Shown: positions 1 through 7,281 of the stretch, in pieces
Numbering within the stretch: the first letter of the stretch is position 1
Layout of the letters: every line of letters starts with the position of its first letter
The notes under the pieces: generated by a model
Databases searched by the model: none
Told to the model about the DNA's origin: nothing
Seen by the model: the letters and a program-made list of their open reading frames with translations, nothing else
DNA from: Cytobacillus oceanisediminis
GTDB taxonomy: Bacteria > Bacillota > Bacilli > Bacillales > Cytobacillaceae
Length of the DNA: 64,000 bases
NCBI RefSeq assembly: GCF_003182355.1
Contig: NZ_QGTW01000015.1
Span: 78,111-142,110, forward strand
Direction of reading: 5' to 3'
Position numbers and translations under genes: made by a program

Positions 1-926
1 AACAGGATTCCGCTAATGATGATAAACAAATTCGAATGGGCAAACGAAAGCACCCACATGCCGATGAAAGTCAGGAACGTACAAAGAAGCACGAGCCCTT
101 TAGCTCCCCGCTGATCAAACCACTTACCGGCAACTGGCCTCGACAGTGAAGCCATTATCGCGTTGAATAAGTAAAATAGAAAAATCTGATCAATGCCCCG
201 TTCTTCTCCAAAAATCACAATGAATGTCACAATCGATCCATATCCGAACGTTACAATGATTGTAATGAAAGCAGGAAACCAGCTTGATTTTTCCACTAGT
301 GATCCTAAGTAAGAAAATTTGAGATCCTCTTTTCGCGTCTTCTGAACAGCTTCAGGCGTCTGGTAATGGACGATTGCCAGGAGCACAATCGCGATTGCGC
401 CGAGAACACTTGAGATATAAATAAGATTAGTAAACGAAGTAACCTGGTACAAGTAAATCCCAAGGCTTGGCGCAATAATCATACCGATTGTAACAGATAG
501 GCCATAATAGCCCATCCCCTCGCCAAGGCGGGAATTTGGCACTACATCTACTGCTGCTGTTCCATTAACCGTTGTCGACCAGCCCCATGCCAGCCCGTGA
601 ATGAACCGGAACATCAGGAAAATGACAACAACACTTGATAGCGGGTAAACAATCGTGATTGCCAGAAGCGCAACTGCACCGATAAGCACAAGCGGCTTCC
701 TCGCTTTATATTCCAGCATGAATCCGATAAACGGCCGGCTCAAAACTGCACCGATCGAGAACAGTGCCGTCACCAGCCCAATCTCAAGGCCTGAAGCCCC
801 GATCGACTTAATATATGGAGGCAAAGTTGGAATAAGCATCTGAAACGACATGAACACAAACAAATTCCCGATCATCAGCATAATAAAAGACTTCGTCCAT
901 AAAGTCTCCTTCACTGCCTTATTCAA
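1..926 (-). CDS. MFS transporter, C-terminus cut by window edge
   Basis: Reading leftward, 308 codons stay open to the window edge, so the C-terminal part lies outside. The protein is a chain of hydrophobic segments with the major facilitator pattern: a first helix around residues 12-30, the loop-2/3 signature region FIGFMLEYKARKP near residue 65 and an FIHGLAWGWSTT segment typical of helix 4. It should be a secondary exporter or importer in the cytoplasmic membrane; the substrate cannot be read from sequence. I chose the TTG at 926 because AGAAGGG lies about 7 bases before it and the next in-frame ATG is inside helix 1. The gap behind it holds a repeat array and no obvious partner gene. Confidence 0.85.
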   Translation of the reverse strand, partial: MNKAVKETLWTKSFIMLMIGNLFVFMSFQMLIPTLPPYIKSIGASGLEIGLVTALFSIGAVLSRPFIGFMLEYKARKPLVLIGAVALLAITIVYPLSSVVVIFLMFRFIHGLAWGWSTTVNGTAAVDVVPNSRLGEGMGYYGLSVTIGMIIAPSLGIYLYQVTSFTNLIYISSVLGAIAIVLLAIVHYQTPEAVQKTRKEDLKFSYLGSLVEKSSWFPAFITIIVTFGYGSIVTFIVIFGEERGIDQIFLFYLFNAIMASLSRPVAGKWFDQRGAKGLVLLCTFLTFIGMWVLSFAHSNLFIIISGIL

Positions 927-1039
927 CGGATATCCCTTCTTTCCTTATACATAAAAAATCTTTCTGAAGAAGATTTTGAGCAGATTAATATTTCGCATCT
1001 CTAAATGCTAACACACCTGGAATAAAAAAGGAACGGGAA

Positions 1040-1350
1040 TTTGTCGCTGTGGAAATTTCGTTGATATATTGAAAAATTCGTTGATATATTGGCAGTTTTC
1101 GTTGATAAAATCGGTATAATGCCAGTTATTAGGAAGTTAAGCACCAGGTACTCCACATAAGGCAGCAGAATCTGCTTTTAGAGGTTTCAGACAAAAAAGT
1201 CTTTTTAGCTCATAATTTCCCCCAAAAAACCAGAATATCGCTAATAAATTCATGCTTTCGCCCGTAATACAAGAATGTCTCATAACTTTAAGTTTTCACC
1301 TATATAATCAGGGTTTCACATGTTTCTATTAAACCCCATTTTTCACTCTT
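1040..1350. repeat. Intergenic array of short units with 20-21 bp period (array A)
   Basis: TTCGTTGATATATT begins at 1057 and 1077, and TTCGTTGATAAAAT at 1098, so the spacing is 20 and 21. Further right a weaker set keeps almost the same beat: TCGC at 1238 and 1258, TCTC at 1278, TCAC at 1296 and 1316, each followed by an AT-rich stretch such as CTAATAAA or CTATATAA. Units are too short and too contiguous to be CRISPR. The same unit TTCGTTGATA recurs in reverse orientation near 32.2 kb. Confidence 0.7.
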
Positions 1351-1385
1351 AACCAAAATCTATAGACAAAGGAAGTACCCCCGCC

Positions 1386-1547
1386 ATGAAAGATTTTCTC
1401 TCCAGCATTCTGCTAATTTGCGGTTGGTTTTAGCTATTTTTGTTCATTTTTACTTCATTTGCTTCCCCAGGCTTGGCAAACGGCTTTCTAATCGCAGCAA
1501 TCTTTCTCGCAGCCGGAACAGTATGTAATCTACTATCCAAAAACTAG
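1386..1547 (+). pseudogene. Small two-helix membrane protein reading frame broken by one amber codon
   Basis: ATG at 1386 follows AAAGGAAG by about ten bases and opens a frame of 53 codons ending in TAG at 1545. The frame reads MKDFLSSILLICGWF, then TAG at 1431, then a second hydrophobic stretch containing GFLIAAIFLAAGTVCNLL. Without the internal stop it would be a protein of about 53 residues with two membrane segments. I do not recognise a family. It may be a dead small gene, two tiny peptides, or chance; the ribosome site and hydrophobic pattern on both sides of the stop are the only support. Confidence 0.35.
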
Positions 1548-1672
1548 ACAAGGAATGACCCAAAATGCCGGAAAAAACCTTATACCTGTTTATTGTCGCG
1601 CAAGCGAAAATGCAAGCAGTCCCATCAAAACTGCCACTATTCTCCTTACGGTTTAACGCCGCTTCCGCCAAA

Positions 1673-1700
1673 AGAAAAAAGGGAGCTGAGTTCGCCCCCT
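1673..1700 (-). terminator. Terminator of the esterase gene
   Basis: On the minus strand GGGGGC (1699-1694) pairs with GCTCCC (1686-1681) with one G-U pair, followed by a T-rich run (the A run at 1672-1680 on the plus strand). It starts about seven bases after the esterase stop codon. Confidence 0.55.
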
Positions 1701-1706
1701 TAACCA

Positions 1707-2471
1707 TTATCCCTGAAAACTGCTTGTTTCCAGTGCTCTCTGCAAAAATTGCAGCGTTCTTTGTATAATAAGCTCCTGATCATTATCAAGCGTCGCCACA
1801 TGATAGCTGTTTTCCATCGTTACCAGCTCTTTGGCACCAGACTTTATGCTGTTATAAATGTCCTGTGAATTGGATGGAGGTACAACATGGTCCTCTTTTG
1901 AAACAAAAATGAGCGCCGGACAAGTTATTTTGCCTAGATCAGCTTTTACCCTACTCATTAGTACGGTGATTTCCCCAAGCGATTTCACCGGCGTTTTTTC
2001 ATAAGCAAGTTCTTTTACATCAGGGTTTTTAATATCAGAGCCAATGGCATCAAGGAATCTGACGTCCTCTAAATTCGCAGCTGCAGCCATATCCGGAATC
2101 TCGATTGCGGCATTGATCGGGATGATCCCCTTAATCTCAGGATACTTCTCAGCCATGTATAATGTCAGCGTTCCGCCCATGGACAAGCCTGTTACAAAAA
2201 TTGTGCTGCAGCGTTCCTTCAGCCACTGGTAGCCTTCTTCAACAGAATGAATCCAGTCCTGGTAAGTGGTCGTTTCCATTTCTTCATGATGGGTGCCATG
2301 CCCCTTCAGCCTTGGACCGCAAACCGTATACCCTTCCTTTGCATAAGCCTCGCCAAGTGGCCGCATGCTCTGGGTTGAACCGGTAAAGCCATGGGACACT
2401 AAAATCCCAATTTCGTTCCCTTCAAAATAAAAAGGCTCTGCCCCTTCTAAAACAGAGTACTTTTCTGCCAT
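1707..2471 (-). CDS. Alpha/beta hydrolase, monoacylglycerol lipase-type carboxylesterase
   Basis: A 254-residue cytoplasmic serine hydrolase. The oxyanion region VSHGFTGSTQSMRPL, the nucleophile elbow GLSMGGT, an aspartate in FVSKEDHVVPP and the histidine in NSYHVATLD give a complete Ser-Asp-His triad in the expected order. The whole sequence strongly resembles the thermostable bacterial monoacylglycerol lipase of Bacillus sp. H257 and related Est30-like esterases, which hydrolyse short and medium chain monoglycerides. I start at ATG 2471 rather than the upstream ATG at 2489 because GGAGGT sits eight bases before it. It is a single gene with its own terminator; no regulator is adjacent. Confidence 0.9.
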   Translation of the reverse strand: MAEKYSVLEGAEPFYFEGNEIGILVSHGFTGSTQSMRPLGEAYAKEGYTVCGPRLKGHGTHHEEMETTTYQDWIHSVEEGYQWLKERCSTIFVTGLSMGGTLTLYMAEKYPEIKGIIPINAAIEIPDMAAAANLEDVRFLDAIGSDIKNPDVKELAYEKTPVKSLGEITVLMSRVKADLGKITCPALIFVSKEDHVVPPSNSQDIYNSIKSGAKELVTMENSYHVATLDNDQELIIQRTLQFLQRALETSSFQG

Positions 2472-2842
2472 GATCCTACCTCCATCCAATAAAGTTATTT
2501 CCTATTAATAAGTATTCTTTTAAACGGCGGCATACCCTCCTTTTTTGAAAGAATTTAACATTTTCGTAAAACTTCAAGACCCGCTGGCAGAAAAACTTTT
2601 TTTCCTGCATCGTCTTGTTTATAATAGATAGAATGAATAAGGCATTGGACAGTTTGGGCTCAAAACTCCTTTATTTGGGAATAACTGACTCTAAAAGAGG
2701 ATACAGATTAAAGGTCTGCAGCGTCTCCGTTTAAACCAAAACTTCCAGCCGAAAACCGCACTGAGGGAAGTTTCACTTTATTTTCCTCCCCAATATTATT
2801 AAAATAAGTACTAACTACATAAACAGAAAGGCTGATACCGGT
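2472..2842. other. Gene-free leader region before glnS
   Basis: This 371-base gap lies between the divergent esterase and glnS. A TATAAT box around 2610 has only a weak partner upstream. The roughly 200 bases between it and glnS carry short self-complementary pieces, for example CAGATTAAAGGTCTG. I looked for the T-box sequence AGGGTGGNACCGCG and did not find it. No other riboswitch was recognised. Confidence 0.4.
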
Positions 2843-4534
2843 TTGGAACAAAATTCAAATTTTATTCGAACGATTATTAAAGAGGATCTGGAGTCAGGAA
2901 AGCATAAAGAAATCATTACCCGTTTCCCTCCAGAGCCGAACGGCTACCTTCATATCGGACATGCCAAATCGATTGTCATCAACTTCGGCCTGGCGGATGA
3001 TTTTAACGGCAAAACGAATCTGCGCTTTGATGATACGAACCCGTTAAAGGAAGATCAGGAATACGTTGACGCAATTAAAGAGGATGTTAAATGGCTTGGC
3101 TATGAATGGGAGGAGCTTCGCTATGCTTCCAACTACTTCGAAGAAATGTACAACCGAGCTCTTCTTTTAATCAAAAAGAGCAAAGCATATGTGGACGACT
3201 TGAACCAGGAGGAAATCCGCCAATACCGCGGAACGCTGACAGAGCCTGGTAAGGAAAGCCCCTACCGCAGCCGTTCGGTTGAGGAGAATCTTGACTTATT
3301 TGATCGTATGCGCAAAGGCGAATTCGAGAACGGCGAGAAGGTACTTAGAGCGAAGATTGATATGTCCTCACCGAACCTGAACATGCGTGATCCTGTAATT
3401 TACCGAGTATCACATGCGACTCACCATAACACAGGCGATACATGGTGCATATACCCGATGTATGCTTTTGCCCATCCGATTGAGGATGCGATCGAAGGAG
3501 TAACCCATTCCTTATGTACGACTGAGTTTGAAGATCAGCGTCCGCTTTATAACTGGGTTGTTGCAGAGTGCGAAATGGAAAACACTCCACAGCAAATCGA
3601 ATTCGGCCGTCTGAACATTACGAATACGGTTATGAGTAAAAGAAAGCTGAAGCAGCTTGTGGACGAGAAATATGTTGATGGCTGGGATGATCCCCGCATG
3701 CCGACGATTTCCGGTTTAAGACGCAAAGGATACACACCGGAAGCGATCCGCGAGTTTGTAAAAGAGACAGGCGTTTCGAAAGGATCCGGCGTTGTCGACG
3801 AAGCGATGCTTGAGCATTTCGTCCGCGAAGACCTTAAGCTGAAGGCACCTCGTACAATGGGCGTGCTTCGTCCGTTAAAGGTTGTTATTACAAACTATCC
3901 TGAGGATCAAACGGAAATGCTTGATGCCGAAATCAATCCGGAGAATCCGGAAATGGGTTCGCGCCAAATCCCGTTTTCCAGAGAAATATATGTTGAGCAG
4001 GATGACTTCATGGAAGATCCGCCGAAGAAATACTTCCGCCTCTTCCCTGGAAACGAAGTCCGCTTAAAGCATGCTTACTTTATCAAATGCAATGATGTCA
4101 TTAAGGATGAGGACGGCAATGTCGTTGAGCTCCATTGTACGTATGATCCTGAAACGAAGAGCGGAACAGGTTTCACTGGCCGAAAAGTCAAAGGAACGCT
4201 TCACTGGGTGGATGCAAAGAGCGCCATTCCGGCTGAATTCCGTTTATACGAGCCATTGATCCTTGACGAGGATGCTGATAAAAACGCTGAAGCAGATACA
4301 GATGACGCAGCTGAAAACGAAGCCGCAGGAAAGACATTCCTCGACTACGTGAATCCGAACTCGCTTCAAATCGTCCAAGGCTTCATAGAGCCAAACATGA
4401 ATGAGGTCAAGGCGCAGGATAAATTCCAATTTTTCCGCCACGGCTATTTCAACGTCGATCCAAAACACACCACACCGGAAAAGCCAGTATTCAACCGAAT
4501 TGTGTCGCTGAAGAGCTCTTTTAAACTGAAGTAA
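2843..4534 (+). CDS. glnS: Glutaminyl-tRNA synthetase
   Basis: Class I aminoacyl-tRNA synthetase that charges tRNA-Gln directly with glutamine in the cytoplasm. Visible are PPEPNGYLHIGHAKS (HIGH at residues 37-40), the KMSKS-equivalent VMSK at residues 263-266, and the C-terminal beta-barrel anticodon domain. At 563 residues it is close to the family norm of about 550. An acidic low-complexity stretch near residues 475-495 (DEDADKNAEADTDDAAEN) is an unusual insertion before the last domain strands. The TTG start is the only plausible one before the conserved N-terminus; AGAAAGG lies about 12 bases upstream. Most Bacillus species lack GlnRS and make Gln-tRNA with GatCAB, which is also encoded in this window. 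Confidence 0.95.
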   Translation: MEQNSNFIRTIIKEDLESGKHKEIITRFPPEPNGYLHIGHAKSIVINFGLADDFNGKTNLRFDDTNPLKEDQEYVDAIKEDVKWLGYEWEELRYASNYFEEMYNRALLLIKKSKAYVDDLNQEEIRQYRGTLTEPGKESPYRSRSVEENLDLFDRMRKGEFENGEKVLRAKIDMSSPNLNMRDPVIYRVSHATHHNTGDTWCIYPMYAFAHPIEDAIEGVTHSLCTTEFEDQRPLYNWVVAECEMENTPQQIEFGRLNITNTVMSKRKLKQLVDEKYVDGWDDPRMPTISGLRRKGYTPEAIREFVKETGVSKGSGVVDEAMLEHFVREDLKLKAPRTMGVLRPLKVVITNYPEDQTEMLDAEINPENPEMGSRQIPFSREIYVEQDDFMEDPPKKYFRLFPGNEVRLKHAYFIKCNDVIKDEDGNVVELHCTYDPETKSGTGFTGRKVKGTLHWVDAKSAIPAEFRLYEPLILDEDADKNAEADTDDAAENEAAGKTFLDYVNPNSLQIVQGFIEPNMNEVKAQDKFQFFRHGYFNVDPKHTTPEKPVFNRIVSLKSSFKLK

Positions 4535-4540
4535 TAAGAA

Positions 4541-4574
4541 AAAGCTTGAGGAGATGTTTCCTCAAGCTTTTTTG
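4541..4574 (+). terminator. Terminator of glnS
   Basis: Perfect stem AAGCTTGAGG/CCTCAAGCTT with an eight-base loop followed by six T residues, immediately after the glnS stop codon. The 220 bases after it, up to the next gene end, hold nothing I can identify. Confidence 0.9.
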
Positions 4575-4792
4575 CTTATAAATCAGCTTCATCCTCTGAA
4601 ACGGATTCATGATTGTATTTCAGCCCCTGCCTGTATCCTGATCAATGACCGGATCAACCGATACTATTTCTTTCGCAGGCCAATCGGCCTTATTTCATTT
4701 TCAAGAACCGAATTCCAAATTTCCGGGTTAGGGTCCAACGAATCCAGGAACCTTCTTAAGCGCCTAAACTTTTATTCTCTTCCCTTTTCCAT

Positions 4793-5077
4793 TTACTTTT
4801 TATAAAAATGATTGGATGATAGCCAGTCTTTTATATGCTGATACTGAAAATATGCAGTTCCTTCCAGTTCAATTTTGGGTGCACCCGGATATTTTGCAAG
4901 CAGCTCAGCTGTTTCTTCCCGGCTTAATCCTAAATGGTAATACAGTTCCGTTTCTTTAATCAGCACAGGGTAGTCCGATACACTGGCTTTTGGGTTTTTG
5001 AAATTTTTCAATCCATCTCCTATAAAATAGCCTAAAGCGGCAAGCCCCGCACCGATCCAAAATAAGTTTATATCCAT
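4793..5077 (-). CDS. Conserved hypothetical membrane-anchored small protein
   Basis: A 94-residue protein with one N-terminal membrane segment (about residues 4-21, FWIGAGLAALGYFIGDGL) followed by a soluble part. The soluble part has helix-turn-like spacing (LGLSREETAELLAKYPGAPKI) and a final segment YFQYQHIKDWL that resembles the recognition part of a winged-helix or excisionase-type DNA-binding fold. Function unknown. The ATG at 5077 is preceded by a G-rich ribosome site. It is monocistronic and divergent from the ASCH gene. Confidence 0.75.
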   Translation of the reverse strand: MDINLFWIGAGLAALGYFIGDGLKNFKNPKASVSDYPVLIKETELYYHLGLSREETAELLAKYPGAPKIELEGTAYFQYQHIKDWLSSNHFYKK

Positions 5078-5212
5078 TTTACCCCATTCCCCCTTCTTTT
5101 TTTATACGATTTATACCCCTTTTAGTTTCAGACTTTTTCCGCTAAACTACCTTCCTGCTTAAAAATATGGTAATGTTTTAAAGTAAGCATTTACATAAGG
5201 AGGAATTACATA

Positions 5213-5563
5213 ATGTCAAACCAGCATGATCCAAATACATTACCGCCAAAAACATGTTCAGTCGACCGGATGGTTACTGTTAAAGAGGATGTTGAGAAAG
5301 TATTAGCAGGAAAGAAAACAGCTACACGCCGCAACGGCAGATATGCTGATGTCGGGGAAATCATGACGCTTGATGGCCAGGATTTTGTCGTTGAAAACGT
5401 ATATTCCCAGTCACTTGGAGAATTAACGGACGAGCACGCACGCCAGGAAGGCTTTGAAAGCTTGGAGGACTATAAGCAATCCATCCTTTCTATGCACCCG
5501 GGAATGCCTTGGCTGCCGCAGATGCGTGTATGGGTTCATGAATTCAGCCCTGTGAAGAAGTAA
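5213..5563 (+). CDS. ASCH/YqfB-like domain protein
   Basis: A 116-residue cytoplasmic protein. The core, from SVDRMVTVKEDVEKVLAGKKTATRR to the C-terminal WLPQMRVWVHEF, has the ASCH fold pattern: a short beta barrel, a conserved GKKT(A)T segment near residue 33 and a following arginine pair. ASCH proteins are proposed to bind RNA or modified nucleosides, and some are amidohydrolases acting on acetylcytidine; the exact substrate here is unknown. AAGGAGG lies eight bases before the ATG. The downstream DUF2269 gene starts nine bases after the stop, so the two are probably co-transcribed. Confidence 0.8.
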   Translation: MSNQHDPNTLPPKTCSVDRMVTVKEDVEKVLAGKKTATRRNGRYADVGEIMTLDGQDFVVENVYSQSLGELTDEHARQEGFESLEDYKQSILSMHPGMPWLPQMRVWVHEFSPVKK

Positions 5564-5572
5564 TCTTTCAGG

Positions 5573-6013
5573 ATGGAAATTCTGTACCGAGTGCTGCTAT
5601 ATATCCATGTCAGCAGTGCCATTCTCTCTGTTGGGCCATTCTTCGTCCTGATTCCGATCGTCAATAAACTGGAATCAGCACAGCCCGGAGTCCAGCAGGC
5701 ATATATAGGCATCTTCAGGACATCCGTACGCCTCGTCAAGCATGCAGGACATGTGCTTGTCGGCTCGGGTGTCCTTCTTATCGTAAACAGCCACTGGGCA
5801 TGGACGACATCCTGGATCGTCGCAACCCTGATGGTAATGGGGGGATCTGTCTTTTTTCTCGCACGGGCCTTTACGCCTGTCCTGAAAAAATTTGATGAAC
5901 CCGGAGCGGACCAGCAATTTCTAGTGAAAAAACTCACCCGCTCTGTCTGGATTTACCTATTCCTATTAATGCTCATGCTTTGGTTCATGGTGGCCAAGCC
6001 TGTGCTTTGGTAG
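5573..6013 (+). CDS. DUF2269-like integral membrane protein
   Basis: 146 residues with four predicted membrane helices: about 5-28 (LYIHVSSAILSVGPFFVLIPI), 56-76, 79-100 and 122-142. The first helix begins with a histidine (YIHV) and a second histidine lies in VKHAGHVL, a pattern common to DUF2269 and related small heme-like membrane families; no heme binding is claimed. Function unknown. AGG abuts the ATG with no spacer, so translation probably depends on coupling to the ASCH gene ending nine bases earlier. A strong terminator follows. Confidence 0.75.
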   Translation: MEILYRVLLYIHVSSAILSVGPFFVLIPIVNKLESAQPGVQQAYIGIFRTSVRLVKHAGHVLVGSGVLLIVNSHWAWTTSWIVATLMVMGGSVFFLARAFTPVLKKFDEPGADQQFLVKKLTRSVWIYLFLLMLMLWFMVAKPVLW

Positions 6014-6024
6014 GAGATCTATGA

Positions 6025-6057
6025 AACAAGTGCAGAATGTTTGCGCTTGTTTTTTTG
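6025..6057 (+). terminator. Terminator of the ASCH-DUF2269 pair
   Basis: AACAAGTGCA pairs with TGCGCTTGTT (one G-U) around a seven-base loop and is followed by a T run. It begins about ten bases after the DUF2269 stop. Confidence 0.85.
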
Positions 6058-6232
6058 TTTTAGTTTGGAATTTAGCAGATGGGCAGTGCGCAGTATATTG
6101 TTAGAATCTGCTGACGCATGCTTGTTTTTTAAAAGAAATCCTGCCTGCTGCTGGGTTGCTTGCAAAATCCGCCCGCCTGCAACCGGCCAGGACACCTGCA
6201 AATTCGACAAAGCCGAGGGGACGTCAGTATAG

Positions 6233-6300
6233 TTTCGCGGATAAAATGGATTTTTCGCGGTTAAATGTTTATTCAAGCCCAAAATCGGCTTTTCGATGCC
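6233..6300. repeat. Short intergenic repeat, 20 bp period (array C)
   Basis: TTTCGCGG(A/T)TAAA occurs at 6233 and 6253, exactly 20 bases apart, followed by a weaker third unit. It lies in the 327-base gap between two convergent genes; the rest of that gap shows nothing beyond the DUF2269 terminator. The layout matches the other 20-21 bp arrays of the window but the unit differs. Confidence 0.5.
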
Positions 6301-6340
6301 CTTAAAAATATAAAGAATAGCAATAAGATCCCCTAAATAG

Positions 6341-7069
6341 TTAATTCTTCAAAAATTTCTCCGGAAAATCGGTCATAATTACTTCAACTCCGGCTTTAGC
6401 CAAAAAATCACTTCTCGTTTCATCATTTACGGTATAAACCCGCAATGGAAAGCCGGATTCCCTAGCTTCTCTTCCCAAATCAGACAGAGCAAAGACTTCT
6501 TCACAATGAATGCTGTTCACTCCGATGCTTTTCGCAACCTCCTGGGCATCTTCCGGCACACCGGTAATCAGATAGCCAGTTTGCAAGGTTGGATGCAGCT
6601 TACGCACTCTTCTCATGCTCTCCGCATTAAAAGATGATAGAATCACCCTTTCCTCCATTCCATAGCGCTGGACGAACTCAATAACTTTTTCCTCCAGTCC
6701 GGGATATTCAATCAGATCATTTTTTAATTCAACATTGATCAGCAAATCATTCCCATCCCTGACAGCCCATTGAAAAACCGCATCAAGTTCCGGGATGGTT
6801 TCACCGGCGTTAGCAGCAGCAAACCAGCCCCCTGCATCAAGCTGCACAATTTCAGCATAGCTCATGTCCTTTATATAGCCTGAGCCATTCGTGGTCCGAT
6901 CCACCGTTTCGTCATGAATGACAACCAGATTCCCGTCCTTTGCCATCTGCACATCCAGTTCAATGCCAGCAGCTCCAGCTTCCAATGCAGCCTGGAAAGC
7001 CGCCATCGTATTTTCAGGATAATGTCCGCTCACACCCCGATGGGCAAAAATCTTTGTTTCCTTTTTCAA
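6341..7069 (-). CDS. Cytoplasmic glycerophosphodiester phosphodiesterase
   Basis: 242 residues with the complete GDPD TIM-barrel signature: AHRGVSGHYPENTMAAF (residues 9-26), GIELDVQMAKDGNLVVIHDE with the metal-binding ELD, and the final ITDFPE-type motif (VIMTDFPEKF). It hydrolyses glycerophosphodiesters to sn-glycerol-3-phosphate and an alcohol. There is no signal peptide, so it acts on imported or internally released substrate, unlike the secreted GlpQ. The TTG at 7069 has GGGGG seven bases upstream. It stands alone between convergent and divergent neighbours. Confidence 0.92.
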   Translation of the reverse strand: MKKETKIFAHRGVSGHYPENTMAAFQAALEAGAAGIELDVQMAKDGNLVVIHDETVDRTTNGSGYIKDMSYAEIVQLDAGGWFAAANAGETIPELDAVFQWAVRDGNDLLINVELKNDLIEYPGLEEKVIEFVQRYGMEERVILSSFNAESMRRVRKLHPTLQTGYLITGVPEDAQEVAKSIGVNSIHCEEVFALSDLGREARESGFPLRVYTVNDETRSDFLAKAGVEVIMTDFPEKFLKN

Positions 7070-7281
7070 TTCAGTTCCCCCTCTTCCATAACTGCCTTTC
7101 TATTTCTAGTATTATTCTATGTCTCCACCCCAAAATCATTTTTTCAGCCGGCATAAAGCCCCGCAAGTTTCACTTCGCCGCACAATTCCCTTATAATGAA
7201 AACTATGAAACTTCTAACTGCTTAAGACGTATAACACTATAACTATACATATTTGCCAATTATCAAGAAGGAGTGAAATCT

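Noticed and set aside
1450..1707. 85-codon minus-strand frame below the esterase
   Set aside because: It overlaps the esterase terminator and has no ribosome site or family features.
2600..2842. T-box riboswitch before glnS
   Set aside because: The conserved AGGGTGGNACCGCG core and antiterminator are absent; no terminator precedes the gene.
4554..4790. Possible gene after glnS on either strand
   Set aside because: The plus frame begins in the glnS terminator and the minus frame is broken by stops with no start; nothing convincing remains.
6019..6282. 87-codon minus-strand frame between DUF2269 and the phosphodiesterase
   Set aside because: It runs through a terminator hairpin and a repeat array, and lacks a ribosome site.
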